From positions 37,329,473 through 37,393,472 of the forward strand of contig CM049319.1 of NCBI GenBank assembly GCA_026874595.1: a stretch of 64,000 nucleotides of DNA, given 5' to 3'. The notes under the pieces were generated by a model, which searched no databases, had not been told where the DNA came from, and saw nothing but the letters and a program-made list of their open reading frames with translations. Of the stretch, positions 1 through 12,589 are shown one piece after another. This DNA is from Sipunculus nudus (lineage: Eukaryota > Annelida > Sipuncula > Golfingiida > Sipunculidae). Every line of letters begins with the position of its first letter. The stretch's first letter is position 1. The position numbers and the translations under genes are program-made.

Positions 1-1442
1 TCTGCCTCTTGGATTTTCATTTCCGCCCAAGGTTTATTGAAACTGTATCCTTCCGCTGTTATATAGAGGCACGTCGGACCAGCGGGTGTCCCGTGACCTA
101 CGAAGGGGAGGACTTACTGGTTTGATAAGTCATTATTTCTGTCAGATCTGACGTGAATCCAAATTCATTTCTGGATTCGGGATCCCAAAGGACAGTTCCC
201 ACTTTGTAAATAATTGGATGGCTAATAGAGAAAACTGTAGCTAGTGATTGTGTATCATGCCTGTCCACAGACAACTAGCCATGCTATATTTCCTCGACCT
301 CAGTGAAACACATGAAAAAAAGTAGATAAAAATGTTGTCATATGCTGATTTCCACCATTTTTGTTCCCACGAGCTCTTGTTTTTAATCAGGTTCTATCCT
401 AGTCACATTGTAATAATGGAATATTTATCATTTTCACAGCAAGACTGCTAAACACTTTCATACCAGCTTCTGATACAGTATTTTAATTGGTGAAACAAAA
501 AATGGTGTACGTATATACGCGCTATAATGTTTATGATCTCTAAATATATCACGATGAAACGAAGTTACAACATGAATATTGATAGCTATGTTTACGTCTA
601 TGACAGTTCAATTAACTTTTATATTAGCACCAGATAGGTTTTATATAACCGATAAAATATCGTACTAACGATCACCCCTGTGATAATTATCGCATTTATA
701 ATACTGTAATTGCAGCTCTTCATGCAGTCATTGGTTGTAATAACGTGGAGAAATACGATCTTTTTTAATTTATAGCTATCATGTTAATAGTGTGGTCATA
801 ATCTATTATTTACTTTGTGGTCGGAAGTGTACGTTTTTGTACGCATTTTATTTTTTGTGGAGTTTTCAGCAAACCTTATTGAAAAATATAGGCATATAAG
901 TTTCTCATTGAATTGTTATCTTTGTCATAAAATATATTTTTGAACGAAAGTTCTTTCATCCGAAAATAAAAACAAAATCAACTTCATTAAGGGATATATG
1001 AAGTTTATATATTACACTATGATATCAATGTGGTGTCATTGGTTTATAGCATTTACAATATTCTCATTCTCAGGGGATAACTTCCTAGTTTTCGACCTGC
1101 AGCTGAATATAGCGGAATACATGCTAATTGGCGAGCAACGAGCAAACGATTTTGTCATCAACAAAAGAATAATTGTTTTTATTCGCATCATCAACTGGAC
1201 ACAGTTTTATACCCTTCTTACGAGAAGCAAATTAAAACTAGATTTTTCTTGGCACCGCAGGTGACATAATATCCCCAGACAATTAATCCCCCCCCCCTTC
1301 AAGAATAGGCCCCCAATCTTCAGCAGCATATACTGACACCTGGCAAGCGACTATGGTTTTTTCTCCATCTATCAACTTGAAAAACGATATTTTTTCACCA
1401 AATATGGGGGCCAATATGTTGAATCTCTCTTGAGAAAAGAGC
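1..1442. other. AT-rich stretch, no gene recognised
   Basis: No coding sequence, RNA gene or repeat that I can support. An 88-codon frame at 998-1264 has no recognisable domain and ordinary AT-rich composition, so I treat it as chance. A run of nine C lies near 1290. Confidence 0.5.
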
Positions 1443-2480
1443 ATTAATTTATTTTACTGAAACGGGAAGGAAGTTGGCGCCACCAGTCTGGTTTACGGGA
1501 AAACTTTCAAAGATGGATGGACATGCCAAATTTCAGATTTATACCCTGAACCATTCCGGAGATATGAGCAATTTTCACCCAAAGCACATGTACAGATGGA
1601 CGCCACACCAAAACGATTGCATATGGCGCCACCAGTCTTGAGTACAAGTTGGAGTCCAAGATCTATGGATATGCACAGTTTCAAGCCAATAAGGTAAATC
1701 ACTCCTCAGAAAAGGGCATTAATTTTTTTTTACAGAAACGGGAAGGTTGTCGGCGCCACCTGTCTAGTTCACGAGAAAAATTTCCAAGATGGATGGACAT
1801 GCCAAATTTCAGACCAATATCTTGAACCAATCCAAAGATATGAGCAATTTTCAGCGAAAGCAAACGTCTTGAGTACAAGATGGAGGAGTCCCAGATCTAT
1901 AGATATGCACATTTTCAGGCCAATAGGGTAAAACACACCTCAGAAAAGGGAATTAATTTACTTTACGAAAACGTCAAGGTAGGTGGCGCCACCTGTCTGA
2001 TTATGAGAAAACTTTCAAAGATGGATGGACATGCCAAATTTCAGATTTATACCCTGAACCATTCCGGAGATATGAGCAATTTTCACCCAAAGCACATGTA
2101 CAGATGGACGCCACACCAAAACGATTGCATATGGCGCCACCAGTCTTGAGTACAAGTTGGAGTCCAAGATCTATGGATATGCACAGTTTCAAGCCAATAA
2201 GGTAAATCACTCCTCAGAAAAGGGCATTAATTTTTTTTTACAGAAACGGGAAGGTTGTCGGCGCCACCTGTCTAGTTCACGAGAAAAATTTCCAAGATGG
2301 ATGGACATGCCAAATTTCAGACCAATATCTTGAACCAATCCGGATATATGATCAATTTTCACCGAAAGTAAACGTACAGATGGACGCCACACAATTACGA
2401 TTGCAGATAGCGCCACCAGTCTTGAATACAAGATGGAGGTATCCAAGATCGATGACCATGCACAATTGCAGCCCAATTTG
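1443..2480. repeat. Four-unit satellite with 509-bp dimeric higher-order repeat
   Basis: Four tandem units start near 1443, 1718, 1952 and 2226, each beginning with an ATTAAT-type word. Spacings are about 275, 234 and 274 bp. The second unit is short because it lacks roughly 41 bp around the GATGGACGCCACACC segment. Units 1 and 3 are almost identical over more than 200 bp, so the true period is a dimer of about 509 bp that duplicated recently. Most units carry the palindromic GGCGCC inside GGCGCCACC(A/T)GTCT. Short antisense frames across the units are by-products of the repeat. Confidence 0.85.
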
Positions 2481-2482
2481 TC

Positions 2483-3175
2483 CATTAGTTTTAGACTTTA
2501 AATGCTCACAGTACTGTCAAGTGGCAAATTAAAAGGCCCGACAACAAGAAAAGGACAGAAGGTGGCGCCACCTGTCTTCTGCAGAAGACAAAGCTATCAG
2601 GGATTTTCGGCCAATTTAATATTTGTACCAATCAATACATCCCTAATTGATATATTTATGATTTTGTGTGATTTTTACAATATATGGCTAATTTCGGGGT
2701 CAAGGCCACTTTCAAAGGAAAGGTCATGACCCCAATTTATATATACGTCATCCCATAACCCATGTCTATGTGTATGCATAATGTTAAAGAAATCTGTCCA
2801 TTAGTTTTTGACTTAAAATGCTCACAGTAATGTAAAGTGGCAATGATGGGGGTATTAAACAGCACGAAAACAAGAAAAGGATAACAGGTTGCGCCACCAG
2901 TTTCCGGTACATGACAACACTATCCAAAATCTTTGGTCAAGTTGAATTTTGGATCAATGCATGCAAGATTTCTTGAGATATTTTAGAATATGTGTGATTT
3001 CCCCCCAAAATGGACTTATTCAAGGTCAAGGTCACTCACCTAGTAAGGGTCATGACCCCATTTTAAATAGGCTTCTTCCTCTTTCCCATATCTATACCAG
3101 TTTGGTAAAGTTCCGTAAAATATATTATTGAGTTATCGCGTCCAAACGAAATCTCGTTGGCGGCGGCGGCGGCGA
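2483..3175. repeat. Second satellite, two 316-bp units sharing the GCGCCACC core
   Basis: Two tandem copies begin with CATTAGTTTTTGACTT-like sequence at 2483 and 2799. Both continue with TGCTCACAGTA, ACAAGAAAAGGA, a GCGCCACC core and a GGTCATGACCCCA block. The second unit runs into a GGC triplet run at about 3159-3175. The shared GCGCCACC word suggests common origin with the preceding array. The GGTCAAGGTCA/GGTCATGACCCC words are, to my knowledge, common in bivalve interspersed repeats; that is a family impression, not a search result. Confidence 0.7.
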
Positions 3176-3849
3176 GACCGTGCTTAAACTAAAGTTTCCC
3201 GACTTTGTCTGGGGATACAAAAACAAGAAAGCCCTGTCGCTCCGTATTTTCGAGGTCTAAGAGTGCCCAGAGCGTTTAGATAGATGCGATCTCAGGACAA
3301 GAGTGCCTCACTTTGATTTTAAGAATAAATTATCGGACTTGGTTTCATGGCTTAAACTGCTGATTGTTGAGTTTATTTGTTGGCACAAATTTTCTGATTT
3401 GAGTTTTCACAGATAACATAAAAACCATGGTTTTTATTATTTGTAGTCATAGAACAATATGGATTCATGCTAAATGTGCTCACTAAACGTGCTCATTTTC
3501 TATGCCACAGTACCACACATGCAGACATATATATTTATATCGAAACAAATAATTAATTTTCCTTTGAGGATTCTTTGTGCTCAACTGGCTGTTGGTGGCA
3601 ATATTTAATATGATGGACTTGCTTGAATATTGGTTATGTATTTACTGATACATGAAACAATAAAAAAGCTCTGAAAGGACAGTGTCACCCGGTACGGGCT
3701 TCATATTTTAGCCACGAGCTTATCAACAAGTTATGATAAACCAAAGAAAACGTAATTACTATTTAGAAATAAAAAGAAAACTGTTAAGTAAAATATCAAT
3801 AATACTTTTTGTGTAACGCTCAAAGTCAAACAGCTCTTACATATACTGA

Positions 3850-4041
3850 GGCAATGCATCTGTCTCTGGGTTGTTCAACAACAGTTTAAGCTTTGATACA
3901 GACTGGGTTCTGCTCGCTCTGTTTGCTGGGTTCCTCCCAGGCAATATCAAATACACAGACATAAAGGTGGCTAACGGCCCAATGATACTGCCCAATCACA
4001 GATTCCGTTTTACTGTGAAAACCCAGTGTTTGTATTTATAA
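3850..4041 (+). other. Open frame of about 63 codons without ATG, possible exon fragment
   Basis: The frame opens after a stop near 3847 and closes at TAA 4039-4041. It has no initiator, is less AT-rich than its surroundings and reads as ordinary protein-like sequence, for example FDTDWVLLALFAGFLPGN. I recognise no domain. An AG preceded by a mixed pyrimidine stretch near 3886 would be a weak acceptor. A frame this long is common by chance in 64 kb, so this is only a place to align against related genomes. Confidence 0.15.
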
Positions 4042-5939
4042 CGCAATTATGCCCCATTTCCATGTGTGGTGTAATCTTATTTCCCGTGATTGTACACCCA
4101 GACAGCCCGGCCTCATGGCTGGAATATAAAAGAAACGAGGTGTAACGTGCACCGTGGGGCTCACCTATGGTTGATCCCTTTTGTGGTCGCTGTACTTAAA
4201 GGTAAAAAAGCAGCTATGAGCTTTTAAAATTGCAGACAAAAGTCACTGATCTCCTACCCCAGACTGTATTCAGGTCTCTGACCTTTTTACAAAAACGGTC
4301 GATATAATGTTTACTTGTCAGACGAGACTGGATAGCTTGAGAGCAAATCGTAACCGACAATGCGAACTTTTTTTTCTTTTCTTTTGTCATATTAGACATC
4401 AAATTCTTGATAAAAAATCGAAAGAAAACATAAACATATGTTTTCAATTAATATAACTGTAAGCTACATAACCAGAGGAGAATTTGTAATAACCACATAT
4501 AGGCTGAGTTATGTAAAAAAAATGGGCATAATTTCTCCCCAAACTAGGTAGGTCAGGGGTTTTCCGTCGTGGTTTGTCGTTTATCAACTTTACTTAAAAT
4601 GTTAATAGAATATTAAGAGAATAAAGTTTGGTTGAAATTCAGTGGAGAATTGCAGCTAATGATCAAGTTTTACCATTCCGTAATAAGCAATCAAGACCGT
4701 CGTTATTCACAAATAATTTTAACTGAAGTAGAGAAGAGCCTCGAACGCTTTATGATTGAAGGAATTTAGATCAGCCCTAGGTGCCCCTTTCATTTCCAAA
4801 AAAAATGTCACATCTATTAAAGTGTTTCAATATTAGGGAAAAATAAAGAACTGAGGCGAATAGGGTTTTATATGCTGTGATCGTGGACGCGATGCTTTTA
4901 CGAAGGTTCCGCCGCCGCCGCGTTTTTTTTTCTTCGGAGAACTCCTCTGAGACCCCTGTACGGAGCTTTCTGAAACCTGACATAATTATTAATGACAGAT
5001 CTTTGGATCTAGGATGCCATTATCACTTGTGCACGATAGGTGCATGCTGTACATCTGTGTGTCCATATTTGGAGAAAATCACATATCTCAGGAGTGATTT
5101 GATGTACTGGCGCTTAGCGTTACTACATTTTTTGATAGTATTATCTTGTGCACACAACTGGAGGTGCCACCGACAACATATTTAAAAAAATCCATCCATG
5201 CATCTTTAGATACTTTGGCATCCCTGATGCCACAAATTTGGAAGACTGTCATGTCAGAACCATTCCATTTTATCCATGCTTCCCTGAATCGGCGCATACT
5301 TGCAGACGTTTGTCGATTGTCCTTATTTCAATTGTTTATTGGTGCGGCATAAAAGTCCAGCGCAAGTGTAATGTTTGGTTGTTAATGTAAAAAAAAACAG
5401 TCCATTAACTTACAAATCGCCATTACACTTGTGTACAATAAGCAGCGTGGGGTTCCTTTGAGATTTTGTAACATTTCAAAGGGGTATATCCGATCTCTGA
5501 ATCCATTTTAGTTACGTCCACCTATCCATAGATGGAGAACTCTTTATTTTCATAAATGCAGCGACACTTACACATTATATTTACATTAACAGATAACACA
5601 GTATTAGACTAGAAAGCTCTAAGAAAGCGTACACCTCCACCAACTCCGCTTGTGTATTTGTCCACACTTTATATCCATATGTACAAATGAACTTCAATAA
5701 AATTTTGCTGAAGGATTCATAAAAAAAGGAATAAACAAAGAATTATCCATCATAAGAGAAATGTGTCCATATCAGACAATTCAACTTGTTACACTTAGGC
5801 CAGGACTGGTGCCCTTGTGTAAGTCAACAAAACACTTTAGACCAGTCGGTACACGCTGTAATTCATAAATGTTAGGAAAGGCAAGACACGGCTAGGGCAG
5901 TAAAGATCGGCCAGAGCAGACTAAACGAAAACCCCAAGT

Positions 5940-6330
5940 GCAACGCCGAGTTACGTTGGAATCAATTTGGAGACGATTAAACGGCACCTCTGTCCGGATG
6001 AGGTCAAACATTTTGTCAGCTGAGGTGACGACAGCGTTCTTGATTAGCAGTACCGACCGTGTCGAGTTGGCTATACGTCCGAGAAGGTCGAGCCGAGCTG
6101 GACCGAATCATTAGGATGCAAACGTGGACCAAATTAACGCACTCATAAACACCGCACAAAACGACGTCAGTCTCACTTGACCGGTAATTGAGTCCGGGCG
6201 TGTGTCCGCGAGCACAAAACCACATGAGCCATTAACAGGGCAGTACCTAAACGGGCTTCTTCTGTCTGTATATCAGAGTAAGTACGTACCAGTGGTCTCG
6301 ACTGGTCTGATGGGGCTCTAAATAAACAAC
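5940..6330. promoter_or_regulatory. GC-richer unique island, possible conserved non-coding element
   Basis: This stretch is visibly richer in GC and CpG than its flanks, contains no simple repeat and resembles nothing else in the window. The minus-strand frame at 6016-6225 has no recognisable domain. Low-repeat islands like this inside AT-rich repeat DNA are often conserved regulatory DNA or unannotated first exons. Neither can be shown from one sequence. Confidence 0.2.
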
Positions 6331-6707
6331 GTGTCAGTGTCTGCTATATATCCGGAGGCAACACATCAACACTTTTAGGATCCCATATATTAATTCACCA
6401 GAGAATGATCAGTAGTTGGGTCAGTTCAAAAAGGTAGAATTTCGCAGTCTCTGTTTGTCCGTATATACACCTGTTTATATGTCGGTCAGGGTGCGTGCGT
6501 GTGTGTGTCTGTTTGTCCGATTGGTGCGCTTTGAATGCAAGGTCAGGTCGCGCCGTGTAGTGGTATTGTGGTTGAATTTGACAATATAAAACCGACAGGC
6601 TAATAGAGCGTTAATCAACGATTTCATGAACATTTCAATTACTGCATTAATTTTGCGTGATTTTTATATCTTTTTTATCTCAACCTCCTGACTAAGGACA
6701 GATCAAC

Positions 6708-6758
6708 AATATATATATATATAAATATATATATATATATTAATATAAATATATATAT

Positions 6759-6804
<46 letters not shown>

Positions 6805-6810
6805 CTATAT
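6708..6810. repeat. Interrupted (AT)n array
   Basis: About 100 bp of alternating A and T, broken by AATA and TTAC interruptions. Self-complementary and able to form hairpins. Confidence 0.95.
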
Positions 6811-7205
6811 TGTAGTAAAACACTTTTTATTTACAAAGATAGACACGGTATAGGTATTGTAGTTACAAGTTGTTATTGCTATATGTAATGAATCAAAAGA
6901 TTGAAATATTGCTTGGTTTTTGTATAAGTATGTAATAATACTGTGTTATAATTAGAGCTCCTTTCTCCATCCTCTTGGAAGAACCTCTCAGCAGATTTAT
7001 GTCTCCGACATAATAACAGTTTTTTTACAATGCTCGATAATTGAATAAAAAAAAGACATTCCTATGGCGTGTATTGAATTAGATTTCAAGTCAAATTGTA
7101 TTTAAAGAAAAACACAGTTGCTTACATATAAAAAAATACATGTTAACTAGCCAATGTATATCCGCACCGTAAATCATAAAAATAAACTAGATATTTTCAA
7201 TCGGC

Positions 7206-7400
7206 AAGCGATCACTGGAAGTCTCAATGAAGCTCGGAACTGAGCGATAATAGGGAATCGGTTAAGGAGTGTACGACCTTTGAAATTAGGTCCAGGAAAA
7301 AAAATAAATATCAGGTGTAAATCTGTGACCAATGGCTAATATTGTGCCGTAGGTCATTTTTTTAAATCAGCCATATATGAGGTCAAGCGCAAATACTGAG
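7206..7400 (+). repeat. Dispersed repeat family A, copy 1
   Basis: Shares ordered blocks with 16720-16905 on the same strand: ATCACTGGAAG, ACTGAGCGATAAT, GTGTACGACCTTTGAAA, TCAGGTGTAAATCTGT and AATCAGCCATAT. Similarity fades on both sides. No TIR, LTR or coding frame is visible, so the class is unknown. Confidence 0.7.
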
Positions 7401-8153
7401 CGGACAGCAGAAGGAAGAAATAAATAATAGAACCTTTCGTTTCCAATACTAGGGGATTTAAGAAAACCCACATACTTTTTTTACCAACATACTGATGTAG
7501 AGATTAAGTCATCGACCCCTATAAGCCGTAAGGCTTTACTATAATTACTTATATTTTAATTTAATAAAGTTTCTTATAATCAAAATAAACACGTTTGCGT
7601 CATGTCCTGAGGTCTGGTCAATATACCCTTCTATCCGTGTTAATTTACTACAGGAATATTTGTTTTCTCTGGTCTACAGACTTATTCACAAGACAATGAT
7701 ATTCATCCGAGTAACTGTTTTTACGAGTTTATGTCTGCGGTAGTAACATTTGGACGGGGCATTTCTTCTATTCCTTATGTACTTATGAACATATATGAAA
7801 TCTGAATTCAACATATCGCGCCGGTCATGTGTGTTTTCTTGTGCACCCGCATTTTATTCTAACAAAAGCCAAACACAACGGTTAATACATAGTTAAGGAG
7901 ACTTTTATGTTGGACGTCGCGTTAGTTGTGTTGAAGCAGTTTATATTTCATTCTGATTAGTTATTTTTCTTCCGTTCTATATTTCTATTAATTCTGACGA
8001 CAAAAATAAACAGATATTCAAAATTCCAACAGGCACGCCACAGGTTTAACTCATTGTGATCTTAGTTAAAAGAAAACAGATACTAACCTCACGTTCTGCC
8101 AAGGGTGCATGCAAGAAACGTTAATTTCTCTCCTGCCTAGTCGGCTTTGTCCC

Positions 8154-8294
8154 ATATAAAAGTCCCAAACAGACGTGGTATTTGATCAAATAGTTGTAAC
8201 GAGCGTATAGCGTGGGTTGTGCTAGCACAGCGGCAGGGCTGTGACGGCGGCTGGACCGGCACAGCAAGCCTGGCCGCAGCACAACTCCGTAAGT
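8154..8294 (+). promoter_or_regulatory. Possible TATA promoter with first exon and splice donor
   Basis: ATATAAAA at 8154-8161 lies upstream of a GC-rich stretch running to about 8530, unlike the AT-rich surroundings. A start about 30 bp downstream would give a first exon of roughly 105 bp, ending at CTCC followed by the strong donor GTAAGT at 8289-8294. No long frame is present, so it would be an untranslated first exon. TATA-like words and GTAAGT both occur often by chance in such DNA, so the call rests on their position in a GC island. Confidence 0.2.
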
Positions 8295-8907
8295 GCCGAG
8301 AAATCTTTACGGCGGTAGCAGCGGGCGAGATTTAGGAACCAGTGCTGGCGCTGGAGCTGACATCGTAACACGATTGAATCTGCCCCTGCCACTCAGAGCG
8401 CTGCCTAATCAGACAGCTCAACATGTTCTTTACTGACAGGTTGTCCACGATTAATTGCTCCCGATAGGCTCTCCAAGTCAACCAGTGTTGGCGACAAAGT
8501 TCGTCCGCCCAGACTAATCAACTACGGTAACTGTATATGTATTGCAATTAAACATAGGTATATATAGTTAGAGCAAAGTGCAGATCAGTTAAAAAATCTT
8601 TAAATCTTTAATCAAAGCGATTAAACAAACAAAAAAAAGATCCAAAATGAGGTTTTAAAACACACCAAAATATTTTTTTGGAAGTGTTGATTTTTTTATA
8701 CATGTATGTAAATTTATATAAAAGTTTATTAAGCGTCCCTGACCTATAGTAAACGCCCCGTCATGATTTGTTGTCCCTTATAAACTTCTCGTTGTTATTA
8801 ATGCACCCATCCTGTTCATTCATAAACGCTCATGTTACTCTTATATTCTTGTTTCAATAAAAAGATACGAGTTCTAAATTGGAACTGACGGATTGTATGA
8901 CGGATCT

Positions 8908-9602
8908 TGCAAGATATCACGATCAGTCCTTCAAGATATCACGGTCAGTCTTTAAAGATATCATGGTCAGTCCTTCAAGATATCACGGTCAGTCCTTCTA
9001 GATATCACGGTGAGTCCTTCAAGATATAACGGTCAGACCTTCAAGATATCACCGTCAGTCCTCTAGGATATCATGGTCAGTCCTTCAAGATATAATGGAC
9101 ACTCCTTCAAGAAATCTCTGTAAGTCATTCAATTATCTCGGTCAGCCCTTCAAGAAATCATGGTATATCCTTAAAGATATCATGGTCAGACCTTCACGTT
9201 AAAAGGTTAGTCCTTCAAATATATAGGTCAGTCCTTCAAGATATCCTGGTAAATCCTCCAAGAAATCCTTTTCAATCCATCAAGATATCACGGTCAGTCC
9301 TTCAAGATATCTTGGTATATCTTTCCAAAAATCATGGTCAGCCCTTCACGACAACATGGTGAGTCCTTCAAATGTCATGGTTAATCCCTTCAAGATATCA
9401 TGACCAGTCCTTCAAGATATCATGATTAGTCCTGTCATGGTCAGTACTTCAAGATATCACAGTCATTTCTCCAAGATATCATAGTATATCTTTCAAGATA
9501 TCATGGTCAGACCTTCCTTTTTAACATGGTAAGTCCCTCAAATATCATGGTCAGTCTTTCAAGATACCAATTCAGTCCTTCAGGATATCACGGTCAGTCC
9601 TT
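8908..9602. repeat. 22-bp minisatellite, about 31 copies
   Basis: Tandem copies of a 22-bp unit, consensus TTCAAGATATCACGGTCAGTCC. Units vary by point changes and small indels, and the middle of the array is more degenerate. Most units carry the palindrome GATATC. There are no unique spacers, so it is not CRISPR-like, and 22 is not a multiple of three, so it encodes no peptide repeat. Confidence 0.95.
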
Positions 9603-9998
9603 TTGAATAAGTCGGGAAACGTTGAGCTCTGAAGGGAAGGGTCTTTTTTTTTTGTGTGTGTATTAGAAACCTATCATATTCAGAATGTTAAGTATCTCCA
9701 AACGCATCTGGTTAAATACGGTTTATATATCGATATTTCATCAATAATCTAGTGAAACATCGGACGGTCATCGATATGATGTATAACCACAGCAAATACG
9801 GCAAGCCAACCAGATAATTTCCCGAAATCTTCACTGTTTTCAATGTTTTGTCTGTATAATCATTATCATGAAATACACTTACCTTGCACAGAGTTACATG
9901 TATACTTTCTCCATTGCTGAGTATATCAGATCAGTCAGTCAAAAAAAGACACTAAAAGTCCAGAAAGACTCGTTTTCATTTAAACTATGGGTTTGTGT

Positions 9999-10752
9999 TA
10001 GGGATGGGTAACGCGGATGTTTCGTACCGCAATATATTGGGTATTAGTAGCATATTGCGATAAATATTGCGATATCTTTGTTACAAGAAATTAATGTTTT
10101 TCATTATTTATGAATATGCAGATCAGTTTTGGCACACAGGGAATATGGCTAAATTACTAGGTAGAGTATTAGAATTCTTGGGGACGGTACAAAGAAAATA
10201 AAATAAAAGTTTTCTTTAGGCTTTGCATGAGCAAATAACTTTGCAATAAGAATATTTCGGACTCTGGTTTAACACCAAGAGGGATATATAGTGTTCCAAA
10301 TCACTACCGTTGACCACATCGAAAGGCTTCTTGATACAAAACTGGTCATATGACATTCGAACTTGCTACAGGGTTTTACAAGATGTAAGGAGAAGATTAC
10401 TAATAAACAATTAATAATCACTATGAACGTGTTCGGCACTTATTTTTAAATTTAAATTTCTTTGATCGAACCTTTGATCGTATGGTCTATCCAGCCCACT
10501 TGAACATTTCTTATACTAAATGACCTGAGGCATATCTCTAAAGCGACTTTCAATTCCAGCTTTTCACTAATCCTAACTTATTAATATTTCTAAATTTGTA
10601 ACAGGAACCATGTTTGTATCACAATAAATCAGTTTAAATTACGTTTGACATAATACCGAAAATTTTGATATTTGAAAGCGATATCGAGATACGCAAAGTG
10701 CGAAGCACCGTATAGCGATATAACGATATCTCGATAATATTTTAACTCCAAG
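9999..10752 (+). mobile_element. Non-autonomous TIR DNA transposon, hAT-like termini
   Basis: The left end begins TAGGGATGGGTAACG and passes into CGATATC-type subterminal words. The right end is a run of CGATATATCG-like palindromic words finishing near 10752. About 500 bp matches 53711-54165 in reverse orientation in several ordered blocks, including the subterminal tract, the AGCAAGTTCGAATGTCAT region and the GCTCATGCAAAGCCTAA region. Some 200 bp at about 10441-10650 differs from the other copy. No transposase frame is present. TAGGG-type ends with CGATAT-rich subtermini remind me of hAT miniature elements, but the class is inferred. Confidence 0.65.
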
Positions 10753-12526
10753 TCTGTGTCCTACGACGTATACAACAAAAGCATTCAGCACCACTGAGTG
10801 TCCCAGTCAAGGCATGATCGACTAGCTTTCTCACCGAGAACTTATGGTTTCACTGACCTCCCTAACACTGATATCTGCAGCGACTCTACGCTTTAGTCTT
10901 ATGTTTGAACCGGTTTCCTCTGTAGTATAACACAAAATGTACTTTATCTATACAGATGTAGTACTGTAAAATGAATGGCTTGCAAGTGCTTTAACTGGTT
11001 TGTTTATGTACTGTATAAAGTGCCCTCTACTCTCCCTACGGCGGCACAGATGCAGAGAACCCAGACTGGACCTGTATATCAAAATACGAAACACAATTGA
11101 AATGTTATCTAAATTATCGAATTTAATGAGATATAGTTGATGACTGCCTGAGTTGTGTTGTCAACATCATCACACGCACAAACAGACACACACTGACACA
11201 GGAACGGTTATGTACACGTACCCTCCTAAAGGCAAAAAAAAACCCCAAAAAAACATGGGAAGAGACATAAACTCCTTGTTGTCGGTTACAAACTAATAAT
11301 GGTTAACCTTTTAAACTGTAATAAAAGGTTCAGTGACACCCATTTTCACTTTGGATTGTAGGAGACAGGAAATCCAGGAATATTTTCGCTAATATTCATA
11401 TATTTTGTGAAGAGGAAATCACAATAAAACAAAACAGTTTCATAGCGACAGCAAACAAATGTTTTCCTTCATTAAAGTTCAGCATGCCACAGTCAGTATT
11501 AACGTTATGGTACGAACAGGTTAAAAGCGCGAGACGGGGTACCAGTCTACATTCAGTTAATAAGGGTTTACAGTTGGCGTAAGTAATTACTCCCTGGGGA
11601 TTGGAAGAAACATCAAAACTATTTCATCGCTGGCCAAAATTAATGTGCTTTTTATTGACGTTTTACACTGAATTGTTGGAAATAAGACTGACACTTCAGT
11701 AGGGATGGCGACGGCAGAATGATTTCAAATGATTTATGACAAACATAAATATGAAATAGCGTGACTAGGTATAATTTTATGGAACCCCCCCTCCCTTCGA
11801 GTGCTCTGAGGACGGAGTACACGACCAAGACGTTTAAATGATTTCATATTTCTGTGACGAACAAGAAGTACACAAGTCGATATGAATCCATGAGATGTGC
11901 TAATGACGGAAGCAAACGTGATTGATCGCACCCGTGTTTTGACGATCTTAAAATAGAAACAACTTTCAAATGTAAAAATCATCTTTTGCTGACGGTACTG
12001 AAAGACTGTTTATGTCTTTCTCATTAATCATTCACGTGTTCCAATGAACAGCTGTCAGTCCAATATACTTACTACACTGAACAAATGTTTCCTATATTGT
12101 TTTAATTCAAAACATCCCGACACAATATGCTCGACAAGAATAAAAACCATTGAACCGTCATTCATAATATCATATATCGTTATAAGAGATATCATTTATC
12201 ATCACATTATATATCATTTTTCAATATAACATAAATCATTTATCAATATAACAGATACCATTTATCATAACAACATGTATCACGAAACACGACCGGCAGT
12301 GTACAGTTTTTTTATATAAAGCACGTCTCCACCTCAGCGACTTGCTACAATTCCCTGTGACTGGTACGACTGTAACATCAAATAGCAGGAAATCATTCCA
12401 ATTTGAGGAACGCCCATTCATGGAAAAAATGGCAAAGGGGGTAATTTTCTTGAAAGACAGAAGGTTTACCATGAGTCTTATAATATACCACTGTTGACGT
12501 CTATTCTAATGTGAGTGTGGTGCGAG
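10753..12526. other. AT-rich stretch, no gene recognised
   Basis: Nothing supportable. The 82-codon minus frame at 11734-11982 shows no domain. A degenerate ATCATTTATCAATATAAC repeat of a few copies lies near 12170-12290. Confidence 0.4.
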
Positions 12527-12538
12527 TATATATATATG

Positions 12539-12583
<45 letters not shown>
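12527..12583. repeat. (TA)n array
   Basis: Alternating TA with one GTATGTG interruption. Frames through it read YIYIYI and are artefacts. Confidence 0.95.

Positions 12584-12589
<6 letters not shown>

Noticed and set aside
1493-2485. Minus-strand frames of 69, 69 and 92 codons with shared sequence
   Set aside because: Products of the 509-bp satellite dimer. The near-identity of the first two reflects DNA duplication, not selection for protein.
8908-9602. CRISPR-like array
   Set aside because: Units are contiguous 22-mers without unique spacers, in eukaryotic DNA. It is a minisatellite.
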